Positions 1-9,327 of a stretch of 64,000 nucleotides of DNA are shown piece after piece. Position numbers and translations under genes: made by a program. Position 1 is the stretch's first letter. Every line of letters starts with the position of its first letter. The notes below the pieces were generated by a model. That model did no database searches. It was given only the letters and a program-made list of their open reading frames with translations, and was not told the DNA's origin. This DNA comes from Candidatus Gastranaerophilales bacterium (lineage in GTDB: Bacteria; Cyanobacteriota; Vampirovibrionia; Gastranaerophilales; Gastranaerophilaceae). The DNA lies in NCBI GenBank assembly GCA_944322885.1, contig CALUQH010000032.1:1-64000 (forward strand). Reading direction: 5' to 3'.

Positions 1-945
1 TATAACATGATTTCAAGTATTATAAGAGCATTAGGAGATAGCAAAACTCCTTTATACTTTCTAATCATAGCATCTTTGGCAAATATTATTCTGGCTTTAA
101 TTTTTATATTAATTTTTCATATGGGAGTTCCGGGTTCTGCAATTGCAGTTTTACTTTCACAGGGAATTTCCGTTTTATTATGTTTAATTTACATAAAATA
201 TAAAATGCCTATTCTCAAAATTAACAAAAATGAATGGCTAATAAAATTTGATAAAGATTTTTTTAATTCGGCTTATGAACATTTAAGAGTTGGTGTTCCT
301 ATGGCTGTTCAATTTTCGATAATAGGAATAAGCATTCTCGTTATACAAAGTGTTTGCAATTCTTTTGGCTCAAATGTTATTGCAGCATTCACAGCAGCTT
401 TAAGAATAGAGCAAATTGCAACATTACCTATGATGTCTTTTGGAGTGGCATTAGCTGCCTATGTTGCCCAAAATTTCGGAGCAATTAAATTTAAAAGAAT
501 AAGATTAGGCGTTATACAAACTTCAATAATAAACATTTTACTAAGTGTCGTTATGGCTTTTGTTATGAGGATTTGGGGAACAGATATTATAGGAGCATTT
601 ATCGGAACAAAATCTAAAGAAATCATTGATATTGCCCATAATTATTTGTTAATAAGTACAATATTTTACTTTTTCTTGGGGCAAATTTTCATATACAGAA
701 ACGCTTTACAAGGTATGGGAGAAACTTTATTCCCGCTTCTTGCCTGCATTGCAGAACTTGTTGTAAGAATATTTGCCGCAGTATATCTGGCAATAAAATT
801 CGGTTATGTCGGTATATTTTATGCGGGCCCGATTGCATGGGTAAGCGCTTCTGCTATCATGTTTTTCGGATATTTCGGAAGCATGAAACATATTATATAC
901 AAGGTTAAATGTAAATTACAAAGTGATACATTAAATATTGAATAA
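1..945 (+). CDS. MATE-family multidrug/cation exporter, 3' part (runs off the window start)
   Basis: This is the C-terminal part of a multi-pass membrane exporter. The frame is open to the window edge, and the first codons continue a segment (YNMISSIIRALGDSKTPL) typical of the middle of MATE proteins, so the true start lies upstream. About 312 residues are visible, with roughly seven hydrophobic segments separated by short polar loops, which matches the second six-helix half of the MATE fold plus part of the first. MATE proteins export drugs or metabolites across the inner membrane using a Na+ or H+ gradient. The substrate cannot be read from sequence. No operon partner follows, because eno has its own leader about 160 bp downstream. 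Confidence 0.85.
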   Translation, partial: YNMISSIIRALGDSKTPLYFLIIASLANIILALIFILIFHMGVPGSAIAVLLSQGISVLLCLIYIKYKMPILKINKNEWLIKFDKDFFNSAYEHLRVGVPMAVQFSIIGISILVIQSVCNSFGSNVIAAFTAALRIEQIATLPMMSFGVALAAYVAQNFGAIKFKRIRLGVIQTSIINILLSVVMAFVMRIWGTDIIGAFIGTKSKEIIDIAHNYLLISTIFYFFLGQIFIYRNALQGMGETLFPLLACIAELVVRIFAAVYLAIKFGYVGIFYAGPIAWVSASAIMFFGYFGSMKHIIYKVKCKLQSDTLNIE

Positions 946-1054
946 ATCATCATTAAAATACAACATTTCGCCACTTGCAAAGTTAAAAATTTTATGACAG
1001 AATTGCATAAAATATGAATAGAATTGTCATTGAGGTTTAACTTCACAACAATAG

Positions 1055-2398
<1,344 letters not shown>

Positions 2399-2420
2399 TT
2401 TTAACGATTATTTATTAATA

Positions 2421-2453
2421 AAAAACGGGATTAATTTAAAATCCCGTTTTTTT
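2421..2453 (+). terminator. Intrinsic terminator after eno
   Basis: Perfect stem ACGGGATT / AATCCCGT with a short AT loop, followed by a run of seven T. Confidence 0.9.
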
Positions 2454-2526
2454 AATATCAGCTTTTTCAATCAATATTAACCATTTAATTTTTCATGCTA
2501 TACTTTTTTATAAGGGGAGATAATTG

Positions 2527-4860
2527 ATGAAAGAGTGGATATTTAATAAATATGACGGGCAGGAAAAATCTCTTATAACAAGACTTTTACACTCAAGAGG
2601 AGTAAAGTCGGAAGAAGACGTTTATGAATTTTTGCACCCGCTTGAAATGAAATTAACTCACCCGAAAGTCTTTACGGATATGGAAAAATGCGTGGAAAGA
2701 CTTGTTTCTGCTATCGATAACGGAGAAAAAATTGTTATCCACGGTGACTTTGATGCAGACGGAGTAACATCAACATCCCTTTTATACAGAACTTTCAAAT
2801 TTTTAGGAGCTGATGTAAATTATTTTATTCCTGACAGAGAAAAAGAAGGACACGGATTTGATACAAAAGCCCTTGTAAAAATAATGACACAGGTAAAACC
2901 AAAAGTTATAATCTCTTGTGATTGCGGAATTTCAGATGTTGATGCAGTAAACTTTTTAAACAGTTTTAAAATTGATGTAATAATTACAGACCACCATGAA
3001 GCTCCTGAAATTTTGCCTAAAGCTTATGGAATTATTAACCCGAAAACTCCAAATGCATTAGATGAAAGTTTAAGTGCAAAACAAATAGAAAGTCTTACAT
3101 CACTTGCAGGTGTCGGAGTAGCCTTTAAAGTTGCTCATGGACTTTTGGAAAAATATAACAAACTTGAATTTATTTCGGAAATTTTACCTTATGTAGCCGT
3201 TGGTACAGTTGCAGATGTCGTTCCGCTTGTTGGAGAAAACAGATATTTTGTTACAAAGGGATTAGAATTAATTTCAAACGGCAAACATTACGGCCTTTCA
3301 AGGTTATTGGAAAGCGCAGGATATAAAGGTCAAATTACCTCAGAACAAATAGCCTTTGGAATTGCCCCGAGAATAAATGCATCAGGACGATTAGATACTG
3401 TTGAAGCAGCTTTGAAAGTTCTTATTTCAGATAACAAACAAGAAATTGAAATGGCAATTCAATCTCTAAATGAATTTAATAAAATTCGCCAAGAACTTTG
3501 CCAAAATATTTTTGCGGAAGCTGATGAAATGGTTAAGGCTGAAAATAACAGAAATTCTGCTATCGTATTATTCAATAAAGAATGGCATATAGGGATTATC
3601 GGGATTGTCGCATCAATGCTTGTTGAAAAATATTATAAACCAACATTTTTAATGACTTATTCCGATGAAACAAAACAGTTCAGATGTTCTGCAAGAAGCG
3701 TCGAAGGAATAAATCTTTATGACACAATATCTGCAAATACAGAGCTTTTTGACGGCTTTGGCGGACATGCTATGGCTGCAGGTCTTTCTTTTAGCGAAGA
3801 AAAAACTTCATTTGAACAAGTTAAATCAGCATTATGCAAAACCGTTAAAGAAATGTCACAAGGTAAGGATTTAAAACCATTTATCAATATTGATTTGGAG
3901 CTTAAACCTAATGATATTGATGTTGAGCTTGTAGAACAAATTTCACAATTGGAACCTTTCGGAGCATCAAATCCGAGCCCTGTTTTTGCAATAAAAAATC
4001 TAAAAATAAAAGAAAAACGTTTAATAGGAGAAAATAAAAACCACCTTAGACTTATATGCAATACAGGCACATCTGAGTTCACCTGTCTGAAATGGAAAGA
4101 GGGTGATATTTCTCTTGTTAAAGGTGATACGCTTGATATTGCTTTTCACCCGCAAATTAATGATTATAACGGAATTACAAGTGTACAATTAATTATTGAC
4201 GATATTCATTCGGAATATTTAAAAGAAGATGAAAATCTTCCGCAACAAAAACTATACGATCATCGTAAAAAAACTGATATTTTACCTCAAGTTAATGATT
4301 ATGTAAAAAATTCCAAACAAAATATTCTTATTTTTGCAGAAAGTAAAACAGTTTCTGATAAATTAAAACCATTTTCAGCTCTTTTTGCAAGGATAATAAA
4401 TCGTGATACACTTCGTCCTTGCGATTCTTTAATGTTTTTTGATTATCCTGCTGATAAAGAAACTTTTAACAGAATTTTAAACCAAACAAATCCTATATCA
4501 GTTCATTTTATGAATTATGATATTAAATATACAGATGAAGAAGAATTTTTAAAGACAGTTTGCGGAATGCTTAAATTTGCCTGCCATAACAATAACGGAA
4601 AAGTTGAATTGAGAAGATTTGCAAGCTTTTTAGGAAAATCGTATCAGGTATTTGAACTTTTATTTTCAATATTTGATGATATAGGCTTGATAAAAATAAA
4701 AGAACGAACAAAAGATTATTACATCGTGGATTATAACCCGCAAACAGATATTTCAAATGTTTTGCATTCCCCAAAATATATGATTTTAAACGATTTAATT
4801 GATGAATGCGAAGCATTCCAAAAATCATTACTTGAAGATGATATTTATACACTTGTATAA
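2527..4860 (+). CDS. recJ: Single-stranded-DNA-specific exonuclease RecJ
   Basis: A 5'-3' ssDNA exonuclease of recombination and mismatch repair. The DHH phosphoesterase core shows HGDFDADGVTST near residue 80, CDCGISD, ITDHHE (the DHH motif) near 155 and AVGTVADVVPL. The DHHA1 domain ends in GFGGHAMAAG near residue 415, and an OB-like domain follows (LEPFGASNPSPVF). About 200 further C-terminal residues make it 777 residues rather than about 570, similar to the long Bacillus-type RecJ. A TTG at 2524 is possible, but the ATG at 2527 sits 7 bases after AGGGGAG and is preferred. No terminator was seen at the 3' end. Confidence 0.95.
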   Translation: MKEWIFNKYDGQEKSLITRLLHSRGVKSEEDVYEFLHPLEMKLTHPKVFTDMEKCVERLVSAIDNGEKIVIHGDFDADGVTSTSLLYRTFKFLGADVNYFIPDREKEGHGFDTKALVKIMTQVKPKVIISCDCGISDVDAVNFLNSFKIDVIITDHHEAPEILPKAYGIINPKTPNALDESLSAKQIESLTSLAGVGVAFKVAHGLLEKYNKLEFISEILPYVAVGTVADVVPLVGENRYFVTKGLELISNGKHYGLSRLLESAGYKGQITSEQIAFGIAPRINASGRLDTVEAALKVLISDNKQEIEMAIQSLNEFNKIRQELCQNIFAEADEMVKAENNRNSAIVLFNKEWHIGIIGIVASMLVEKYYKPTFLMTYSDETKQFRCSARSVEGINLYDTISANTELFDGFGGHAMAAGLSFSEEKTSFEQVKSALCKTVKEMSQGKDLKPFINIDLELKPNDIDVELVEQISQLEPFGASNPSPVFAIKNLKIKEKRLIGENKNHLRLICNTGTSEFTCLKWKEGDISLVKGDTLDIAFHPQINDYNGITSVQLIIDDIHSEYLKEDENLPQQKLYDHRKKTDILPQVNDYVKNSKQNILIFAESKTVSDKLKPFSALFARIINRDTLRPCDSLMFFDYPADKETFNRILNQTNPISVHFMNYDIKYTDEEEFLKTVCGMLKFACHNNNGKVELRRFASFLGKSYQVFELLFSIFDDIGLIKIKERTKDYYIVDYNPQTDISNVLHSPKYMILNDLIDECEAFQKSLLEDDIYTLV

Positions 4861-4872
4861 TCGATTTTCCCG

Positions 4873-5241
4873 CTATTTTACAAGTTCTTCGGTTTCATTA
4901 AACATTACCATATAAAAATCAGGACTTGTCATATTCGGATTTTTTTTCATAAACTTTTTAACATCGAAACTTTCTATATATTTATCTAATTTTTTTTGAA
5001 TTTTTTCATTGTCTTCATGTTCAGATTTCAACTTTGAAATATATTGATTTACCATTGCAACTATTTCATCTTCTGTCAAAATAGGCTGCCCGCCGATTAA
5101 AACTTCATCAGGTTCATCTTCATCAATATATTTTTTTAATTCTTCTTTAGGATCTTCTTTTTGCCGTCTGCCATGACTGTCAGATGACGTAGAAGAAGAT
5201 ATAGCTCTGTTTCCGAATGGATTATTTACATTGTTAAACAT
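4873..5241 (-). CDS. Hypothetical acidic, charged protein
   Basis: A 122-residue protein of no family I recognise. It has a Ser/Asn-rich N-terminus (about residues 1-25), a charged middle (KEDPKEELKKYIDEDEPDEV) and a predicted helical C-terminal half with coiled-coil character (about 60-100). There is no signal peptide or membrane segment. The ATG is preceded by a weak GGA-containing stretch. It converges on recJ with only 12 bases between the stop codons and faces nothing upstream that suggests an operon. It is probably a lineage-restricted cytoplasmic protein. Confidence 0.6.
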   Translation of the reverse strand: MFNNVNNPFGNRAISSSTSSDSHGRRQKEDPKEELKKYIDEDEPDEVLIGGQPILTEDEIVAMVNQYISKLKSEHEDNEKIQKKLDKYIESFDVKKFMKKNPNMTSPDFYMVMFNETEELVK

Positions 5242-5344
5242 GTTTCCATGACCTTTTATTATTAAATTGATACAGAAATATTTATTTTCAAATATTACGT
5301 CAAATAATAAAAAAATCTTTAATTAATCATACAAATAAAGGAGA

Positions 5345-5644
5345 TTATTTAAGTAATCTCGTAATTTTTTCTAAATTAGATGCAATCACATTAGATGCAG
5401 TTATAATATTATCCATATATAAATATAGAGATTTGAATTTGTTTGAATATTTTTTTAATATATTCGGCTCTATGTCTGTTGCAATATCTTTTATAATTTG
5501 GAATTTTATTGCCATACGTGTATATAATACAAAAGAATCAAATACTATTTGATAAAAAATATCTTGAAAAGTAGATTGTTCATTATATTTATATTTTTTA
5601 ACAAATTTCTTATAAAGCTTATCTGGTAAAATTTTTGTTTGCAC
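5345..5644 (-). CDS. Hypothetical all-helical protein, divergent from an XRE regulator
   Basis: A 99-residue protein with no recognised family. It is lysine-rich at the N-terminus and then looks like a bundle of amphipathic helices (FQDIFYQIVFDSFVLYTR, IIKDIATDIE..., SLYLYMDNIITASNVIASNL). The longer reading frame reaches an ATG at 5692, inside the palindrome, and another at 5656. However, GGAG (5650-5653) lies 6 bases before a GTG at 5644, which makes GTG 5644 the best start and leaves the 40-bp palindrome entirely upstream of the gene. The XRE gene at 5747 runs the other way, so the pair may share control. A toxin-antitoxin role is possible but unsupported by any motif. Confidence 0.6.
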   Translation of the reverse strand: MQTKILPDKLYKKFVKKYKYNEQSTFQDIFYQIVFDSFVLYTRMAIKFQIIKDIATDIEPNILKKYSNKFKSLYLYMDNIITASNVIASNLEKITRLLK

Positions 5645-5664
5645 TTTTATCTCCATATAAACAT

Positions 5665-5704
5665 TATTTATAATATATGATTTATAAATCATATATTATA
5701 AATA
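5665..5704. promoter_or_regulatory. 40-bp perfect palindrome between divergent genes
   Basis: The 40 bases are exactly self-complementary with no loop. The centre is GATTTATAAATC and the arms read TATTTATAATATAT outward to inward. The sequence is almost pure AT. It lies 20 bases upstream of the GTG at 5644 and 42 bases upstream of the XRE ATG at 5747. It could be a dimeric operator for the XRE protein, a cruciform, or a bidirectional promoter/terminator signal. Only its self-complementarity is directly shown. Confidence 0.75.
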
Positions 5705-5734
5705 TAATACATAGAACAGTAATGTCAAGTAATT

Positions 5735-5740
5735 TATAAT
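5735..5740 (+). promoter_or_regulatory. -10 element of the XRE gene (leaderless arrangement)
   Basis: A perfect TATAAT ends 6 bases before the ATG at 5747, and there is no Shine-Dalgarno sequence. Transcription would start at or next to the A of the ATG. No convincing -35 was seen. Confidence 0.55.
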
Positions 5741-5746
5741 TACACT

Positions 5747-5968
5747 ATGTCAGATAAAGATATTTTACTTAAACTTGCATCTAAAATTAGTTATGAGAGA
5801 AAAAAACACGGACTCTCACAAGAAAAACTTGCTGAAATGGCAGGTGTTAATATGCGCTCAATTAGCATGATTGAAAACGGAACTACAAATGCTAAATTTT
5901 TAACACTTTATAGAATTGCACAAGCTTTAAATATCGAAGTTTGTGAGTTAGTGAATTTTCATCTGTAA
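5747..5968 (+). CDS. Small XRE-family HTH regulator
   Basis: A 73-residue single-domain Cro/CI-type DNA-binding protein. The five-helix fold is readable: ISYERKKHGLSQEKLAEMAG, then NMRSISMIENGTTNAKF (recognition helix and conserved IENG turn), then LYRIAQALNIEVCEL. There is no effector domain. It is divergent from the 99-residue unknown gene at 5345-5644, with the 40-bp palindrome between them. A -10 box 6 bases before the ATG and no ribosome-binding site suggest a leaderless mRNA. Autoregulation through the palindrome is inference. It is one of four small XRE genes in this window. Confidence 0.9.
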   Translation: MSDKDILLKLASKISYERKKHGLSQEKLAEMAGVNMRSISMIENGTTNAKFLTLYRIAQALNIEVCELVNFHL

Positions 5969-5970
5969 AT

Positions 5971-6813
5971 TTATAATGAATTATAGTAATCTTTCAAAAG
6001 TTTGCAATCGTCTTCGATGTTTGGACTTTCGCAAACCAATGCACCTTTAACTCCAAATTCTTTCAGCACTTTTATCAAATCCTTATAATTCATATCGGAT
6101 TCTTCCAAATTCAGATGTTGTCTTTCGCCTTTTGCAGTATATTCAATTCCTGCAAGATGACCATGAAAATTTTCCAGTGCGTATTGTCCCAATTCATTCC
6201 CGATTTTTTCCAAAACTTTAGAAAACTCATCATAAGTATTATACGCACCTGCCGATCTTGCGTGGAGATGTGAAAAATCAATACAAGGAAGAACTTGTTC
6301 AAATTCTTTTGAAAGCCTTATAATTTCATCTTCATCACCCCATTGAGTAGCTTTGCCTGTCGTTTCAGGTCGAACCCAAACTTTTATTTTCTCCCGCTCT
6401 AATACATCAATAATTCTTTTGGTTTGAGTTTTTACACGATTATATACAGTTTCTTTGTCAGCACCCATATAAAATGCAGCGTGATAAGTTATGCTAAAAG
6501 CCCCTGCTTGCGATGCTACTGATGCTGTATCGATTATTCTTTGAACACTTGCATCAATTTTTTCTTCTTCCTTAGAATTAAGATTTATATAAAATGGGCC
6601 ATGAGCTGTTATAACAAAATTTTTTGACTGTTCTTTAACAAATTTTCTATGTTCATCATTCATTCTTACGCCATGTACAAATTCAAGCTCCATACCGTCA
6701 AGATTCATATCATCTAAAACTCCAAATGCTGATGTATAACTGCCTTTACCGGTCCTTAACGGCATGCCTGCAGTTATAAAATTCAATTTACCAAAGTTAA
6801 ATAAGTTTTGCAA
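5971..6813 (-). CDS. Endonuclease IV-like AP endonuclease (TIM barrel)
   Basis: A 280-residue xylose-isomerase-like TIM barrel resembling deoxyribonuclease IV (Nfo), the Zn-dependent AP endonuclease of base-excision repair. Metal-ligand positions of the family can be followed: the His in ITAHGPFYINL, the His in TYHAAFYMG, the Glu in RPETTGK, Asp and His in CIDFSHLHAR, the His in HGHLAG and the Glu in ALVCESP. The start is a TTG with AGGAG 6 bases upstream. It overlaps the crcB stop by 17 bases, so the two are translationally coupled. Sequence details differ from classical Nfo (RPETTGK for LENTAG), so another sugar-phosphate isomerase/epimerase role is possible. Confidence 0.75.
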   Translation of the reverse strand: MQNLFNFGKLNFITAGMPLRTGKGSYTSAFGVLDDMNLDGMELEFVHGVRMNDEHRKFVKEQSKNFVITAHGPFYINLNSKEEEKIDASVQRIIDTASVASQAGAFSITYHAAFYMGADKETVYNRVKTQTKRIIDVLEREKIKVWVRPETTGKATQWGDEDEIIRLSKEFEQVLPCIDFSHLHARSAGAYNTYDEFSKVLEKIGNELGQYALENFHGHLAGIEYTAKGERQHLNLEESDMNYKDLIKVLKEFGVKGALVCESPNIEDDCKLLKDYYNSL

Positions 6814-7171
6814 AATACGCTCCTATCGCTGTCATTATTAAACAAATTGTAACACTTAAAATTACATACGCAAAAGCCTGAAAAAATTGCTGGTTCCCAA
6901 CCATTTCAAACAATTCCAGAGAAAATGTACTAAACGTTGTTAAACCACCGCAAAAACCAACTGTTAAAGCAAGTTTAACAACAGGGCTTATATCTGTTTT
7001 TTCTATAAACAAAAAATATAAAAAACCAATAATCAAACTCCCTAATACATTTACCAAAAAAGTTGATAAAGGAAGATTAACCTCAAAATGTTTGACAAGA
7101 TTAACACCGACTAAATATCTCAGTACAGCACCTAATCCTCCGCCTACAAATATTGCCAGAATATTATACAT
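6797..7171 (-). CDS. crcB: Fluoride channel Fluc/CrcB
   Basis: A 124-residue four-helix membrane protein that works as a dual-topology dimer and lets fluoride leave the cytoplasm. Family marks are GGGLGAVLRYL at the N-terminus, FLVNVLGSLIIGF and GFCGGLTTFSTFSLE. It sits in the middle of a three-gene leftward operon, overlapping the upstream gene by 8 bases and the downstream AP-endonuclease gene by 17 bases. I saw no fluoride riboswitch in the short leader of the operon. Confidence 0.93.
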   Translation of the reverse strand: MYNILAIFVGGGLGAVLRYLVGVNLVKHFEVNLPLSTFLVNVLGSLIIGFLYFLFIEKTDISPVVKLALTVGFCGGLTTFSTFSLELFEMVGNQQFFQAFAYVILSVTICLIMTAIGAYFAKLI

Positions 7172-7568
7172 TTACTTTCACTTTCAAAATATCTTCAATA
7201 ATTTCACAAACATCAGCAACATACTTAGAACAATTTTGTTTTCTTGCCGAACCTTCCAAACCTTTTGACAAAACTCTGCAACAAGTTACTTTGTTACGTT
7301 TTTTAAATTCTTCAACAATTTTTGCAGCATTTAAACGTGCTAAAACCTCATTACCTTTTTGATTTTCACGCCCGAAATTATATCCGTTAATAATCTGTGC
7401 AGCAGCAACAGCCCCGCAAACACATCCTGAAGCCATTCCACCGGAAAATGCAGTTGCGCAAGAGAAAAGTACTTCAGGGCATAAACCTTCATCAAAAGCT
7501 GCTTTTAATACACTCTCCGCACAAGAATAACCTTGATTTATATAATAATCTACAGCTTTTTCTTTCAT
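7164..7568 (-). CDS. C_GCAxxG_C_C family (putative redox/disulfide) protein
   Basis: A 134-residue protein of the family named after its cysteine pattern: YSCAESVL near the N-terminus, GGMASGCVCGAV in the middle, VTCCRVL and a last Cys in QNCSKYV. The family is widespread in anaerobes and has no proven role; redox or metal binding is usually assumed. The upstream GTG at 7577 lies too close to GGAG, so the ATG at 7568 (11 bases from GGAG) is preferred. It is the first gene of the operon with crcB and the AP-endonuclease gene. A TATAAT-like box in the 45 bases upstream is the probable promoter. Confidence 0.85.
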   Translation of the reverse strand: MKEKAVDYYINQGYSCAESVLKAAFDEGLCPEVLFSCATAFSGGMASGCVCGAVAAAQIINGYNFGRENQKGNEVLARLNAAKIVEEFKKRNKVTCCRVLSKGLEGSARKQNCSKYVADVCEIIEDILKVKVNV

Positions 7569-7622
7569 AATACGCACATCTCCTTTTTCAACAAAATTAT
7601 ACTATAAATATTCTGCTGAAAG

Positions 7623-9203
7623 CTAATCTTTTACTTTAACCGACACTTTTCTTTCACTTTTTAACAAAAACATTAGCGGGATAAGTATAAAACAAGCTAT
7701 TGAAAATACTTTAAATGTCGTCATATAAGCACACAAAGTAGATTGTTGAATTAACTGATTATAAAGCATTTTCCCTGCCATATAAGTAGCATTTACCATA
7801 TCACCTGCCTGATGAACAAAAGAACCTGCGTATGTACTCAATTTTTCCATAAAAACAGGATTTGAAATACTCAAATTTTTAACAAGACCGTTTTGGTGCA
7901 CCTGTGAAAATCTTGAAATCATCGTTGCCACAAGAGATGTTCCGATTGCACCGCCAATTGTTTTTAACAAATTTTGAAACCCTGAAGCATTTGTCATTTG
8001 GTCATTTCTCAATGTTATACAAGATAAAGTTGTGATAGGCATAAATGAAAAGACAAGTCCAATCCCAAAAATATAATTAGGAATAGCTATATTAAGAGGA
8101 TTAATTTCGAGATTTAAAAGACTTAACATCCATCCGCCTATGCCTAAAGCACACAATCCTATAATTCCGTACGTCTTATAACTGATTTTTCCGCCAAGAC
8201 CTCCGAAAATTAATAAAGCCGTAAGACATCCCAGACCTCTGGGCATAATAGCTAAACCGCTTAAAAAAGAATCATATCCGAGCATATATTGAAGCATTTG
8301 AGGTAATATTGCTAAAGATGCCAATAATACTGCATTAATTAAAATTAACATCACTGTACCGAACAAATAATTGGTATCTTTTAATACATCTAATTTTATA
8401 AGCGGATTTTTTCCCTTTATCTGCATATAGAAAAATAATACTGCTCCTGATACAGCAATTGCCGTCAACCAACAAATCCAAGATGCATTAAACCAATCTG
8501 CATCATTACCTTTATCAAAGACAATTTGTAAAGGAACAAGCCACACACAAAGCCACAAAAATCCCCATTTATCAAGATGAATATTTTTTTGTCTGGAAGC
8601 ATAAGGAGGATCTTCCATAAATTGTTTTGCTAAAGCAATACATAAAAAACCAAAAGGAACATTAATAAAGAAAATATAAGGCCAAGACCAATTTTCCGTA
8701 ATATACCCGCCCATTACAGGACCTAAAATAGGCGCAACAATAACAACTAACCCAAAAACAGCCATTGCCTTGTTTCTTGCCTCACCCGTAAAACTTTCCA
8801 TACAAACAGCCTGCGCCATAGGCATCAGGCAGCCACCGCCAAATCCTTGCATTGCTCGTGCAATTACAATCATGCCGATAGAATTTGCAATCCCGCACAG
8901 AAATGAAGCTACCGTAAATATAAATACACCTAGCATAAAGAAATTTTTTCTTCCCATAAATTTACAGAAAAAATCTATCATAGGAATTACAATACTGCTT
9001 GCCATTAAATAACTTGTTAAAACCCAGATGGATTCCTGATTACTAACAGAATACGATCCGGCAATATGAGGTAACGCTACATTGGCAACAGTTTCATCTA
9101 ATGCATACATGAAAGTTGCAAGCATTACAGGCATAATTATAAGCCAAGGATTTGTTTTAGGAGTCCATTCTTCTGCACTAACGATATTTGTATTTTCTGA
9201 CAT
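7623..9203 (-). CDS. emrB: EmrB/QacA-type MFS multidrug exporter (DHA2 family)
   Basis: A 526-residue, 14-helix proton-driven exporter of the inner membrane. It has the DHA2 marks: ALDETVANVALPHI in helix 1, the WVLTSYLMA segment, RAMQGFGGGCLMPMAQ and the motif C-like VAPILGPVMGGYI. It should form a three-part pump with the EmrA adaptor encoded upstream and the TolC-like channel encoded divergently at 10973. AGGA lies about 9 bases before the ATG. A terminator-like hairpin separates it from emrA, so its expression may be lower than that of emrA. Confidence 0.93.
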   Translation of the reverse strand: MSENTNIVSAEEWTPKTNPWLIIMPVMLATFMYALDETVANVALPHIAGSYSVSNQESIWVLTSYLMASSIVIPMIDFFCKFMGRKNFFMLGVFIFTVASFLCGIANSIGMIVIARAMQGFGGGCLMPMAQAVCMESFTGEARNKAMAVFGLVVIVAPILGPVMGGYITENWSWPYIFFINVPFGFLCIALAKQFMEDPPYASRQKNIHLDKWGFLWLCVWLVPLQIVFDKGNDADWFNASWICWLTAIAVSGAVLFFYMQIKGKNPLIKLDVLKDTNYLFGTVMLILINAVLLASLAILPQMLQYMLGYDSFLSGLAIMPRGLGCLTALLIFGGLGGKISYKTYGIIGLCALGIGGWMLSLLNLEINPLNIAIPNYIFGIGLVFSFMPITTLSCITLRNDQMTNASGFQNLLKTIGGAIGTSLVATMISRFSQVHQNGLVKNLSISNPVFMEKLSTYAGSFVHQAGDMVNATYMAGKMLYNQLIQQSTLCAYMTTFKVFSIACFILIPLMFLLKSERKVSVKVKD

Positions 9204-9244
9204 TTTTTATAAATCCTATTTGTTTCTTTAACTTATATTGTTTT

Positions 9245-9301
9245 AAAAAACAGAAGATAAGCTATATTTAAAATTTTATTAGGATATAAACTTATCTTCT
9301 G
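9245..9301 (-). terminator. Terminator-like hairpin between emrA and emrB
   Basis: On the minus strand a perfect 11-bp inverted repeat (CAGAAGATAAG at 9291-9301 and its complement at 9251-9261) encloses a 29-base AT-rich loop and is followed at once by six T. It lies inside the operon, 26 bases after the emrA stop. It could act as a partial terminator, an RNA-stability hairpin or an attenuator. Confidence 0.65.
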
Positions 9302-9327
9302 ATTTTCCAAGCTTACTCTTCTAAAAA

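Noticed and set aside
3717-4082. Long antisense frames over recJ and many other genes
   Set aside because: They follow the codon structure of the sense gene, lack start signals and encode low-complexity shadows.
5345-5968. Toxin-antitoxin module (XRE antitoxin plus divergent partner)
   Set aside because: Divergent orientation is unusual for type II modules and the partner has no RelE, HigB or HipA-like motif.
7569-7622. Fluoride riboswitch before the crcB operon
   Set aside because: Fewer than 60 bases separate the emrB stop from the first ORF and no crcB-motif pseudoknot sequence is visible.
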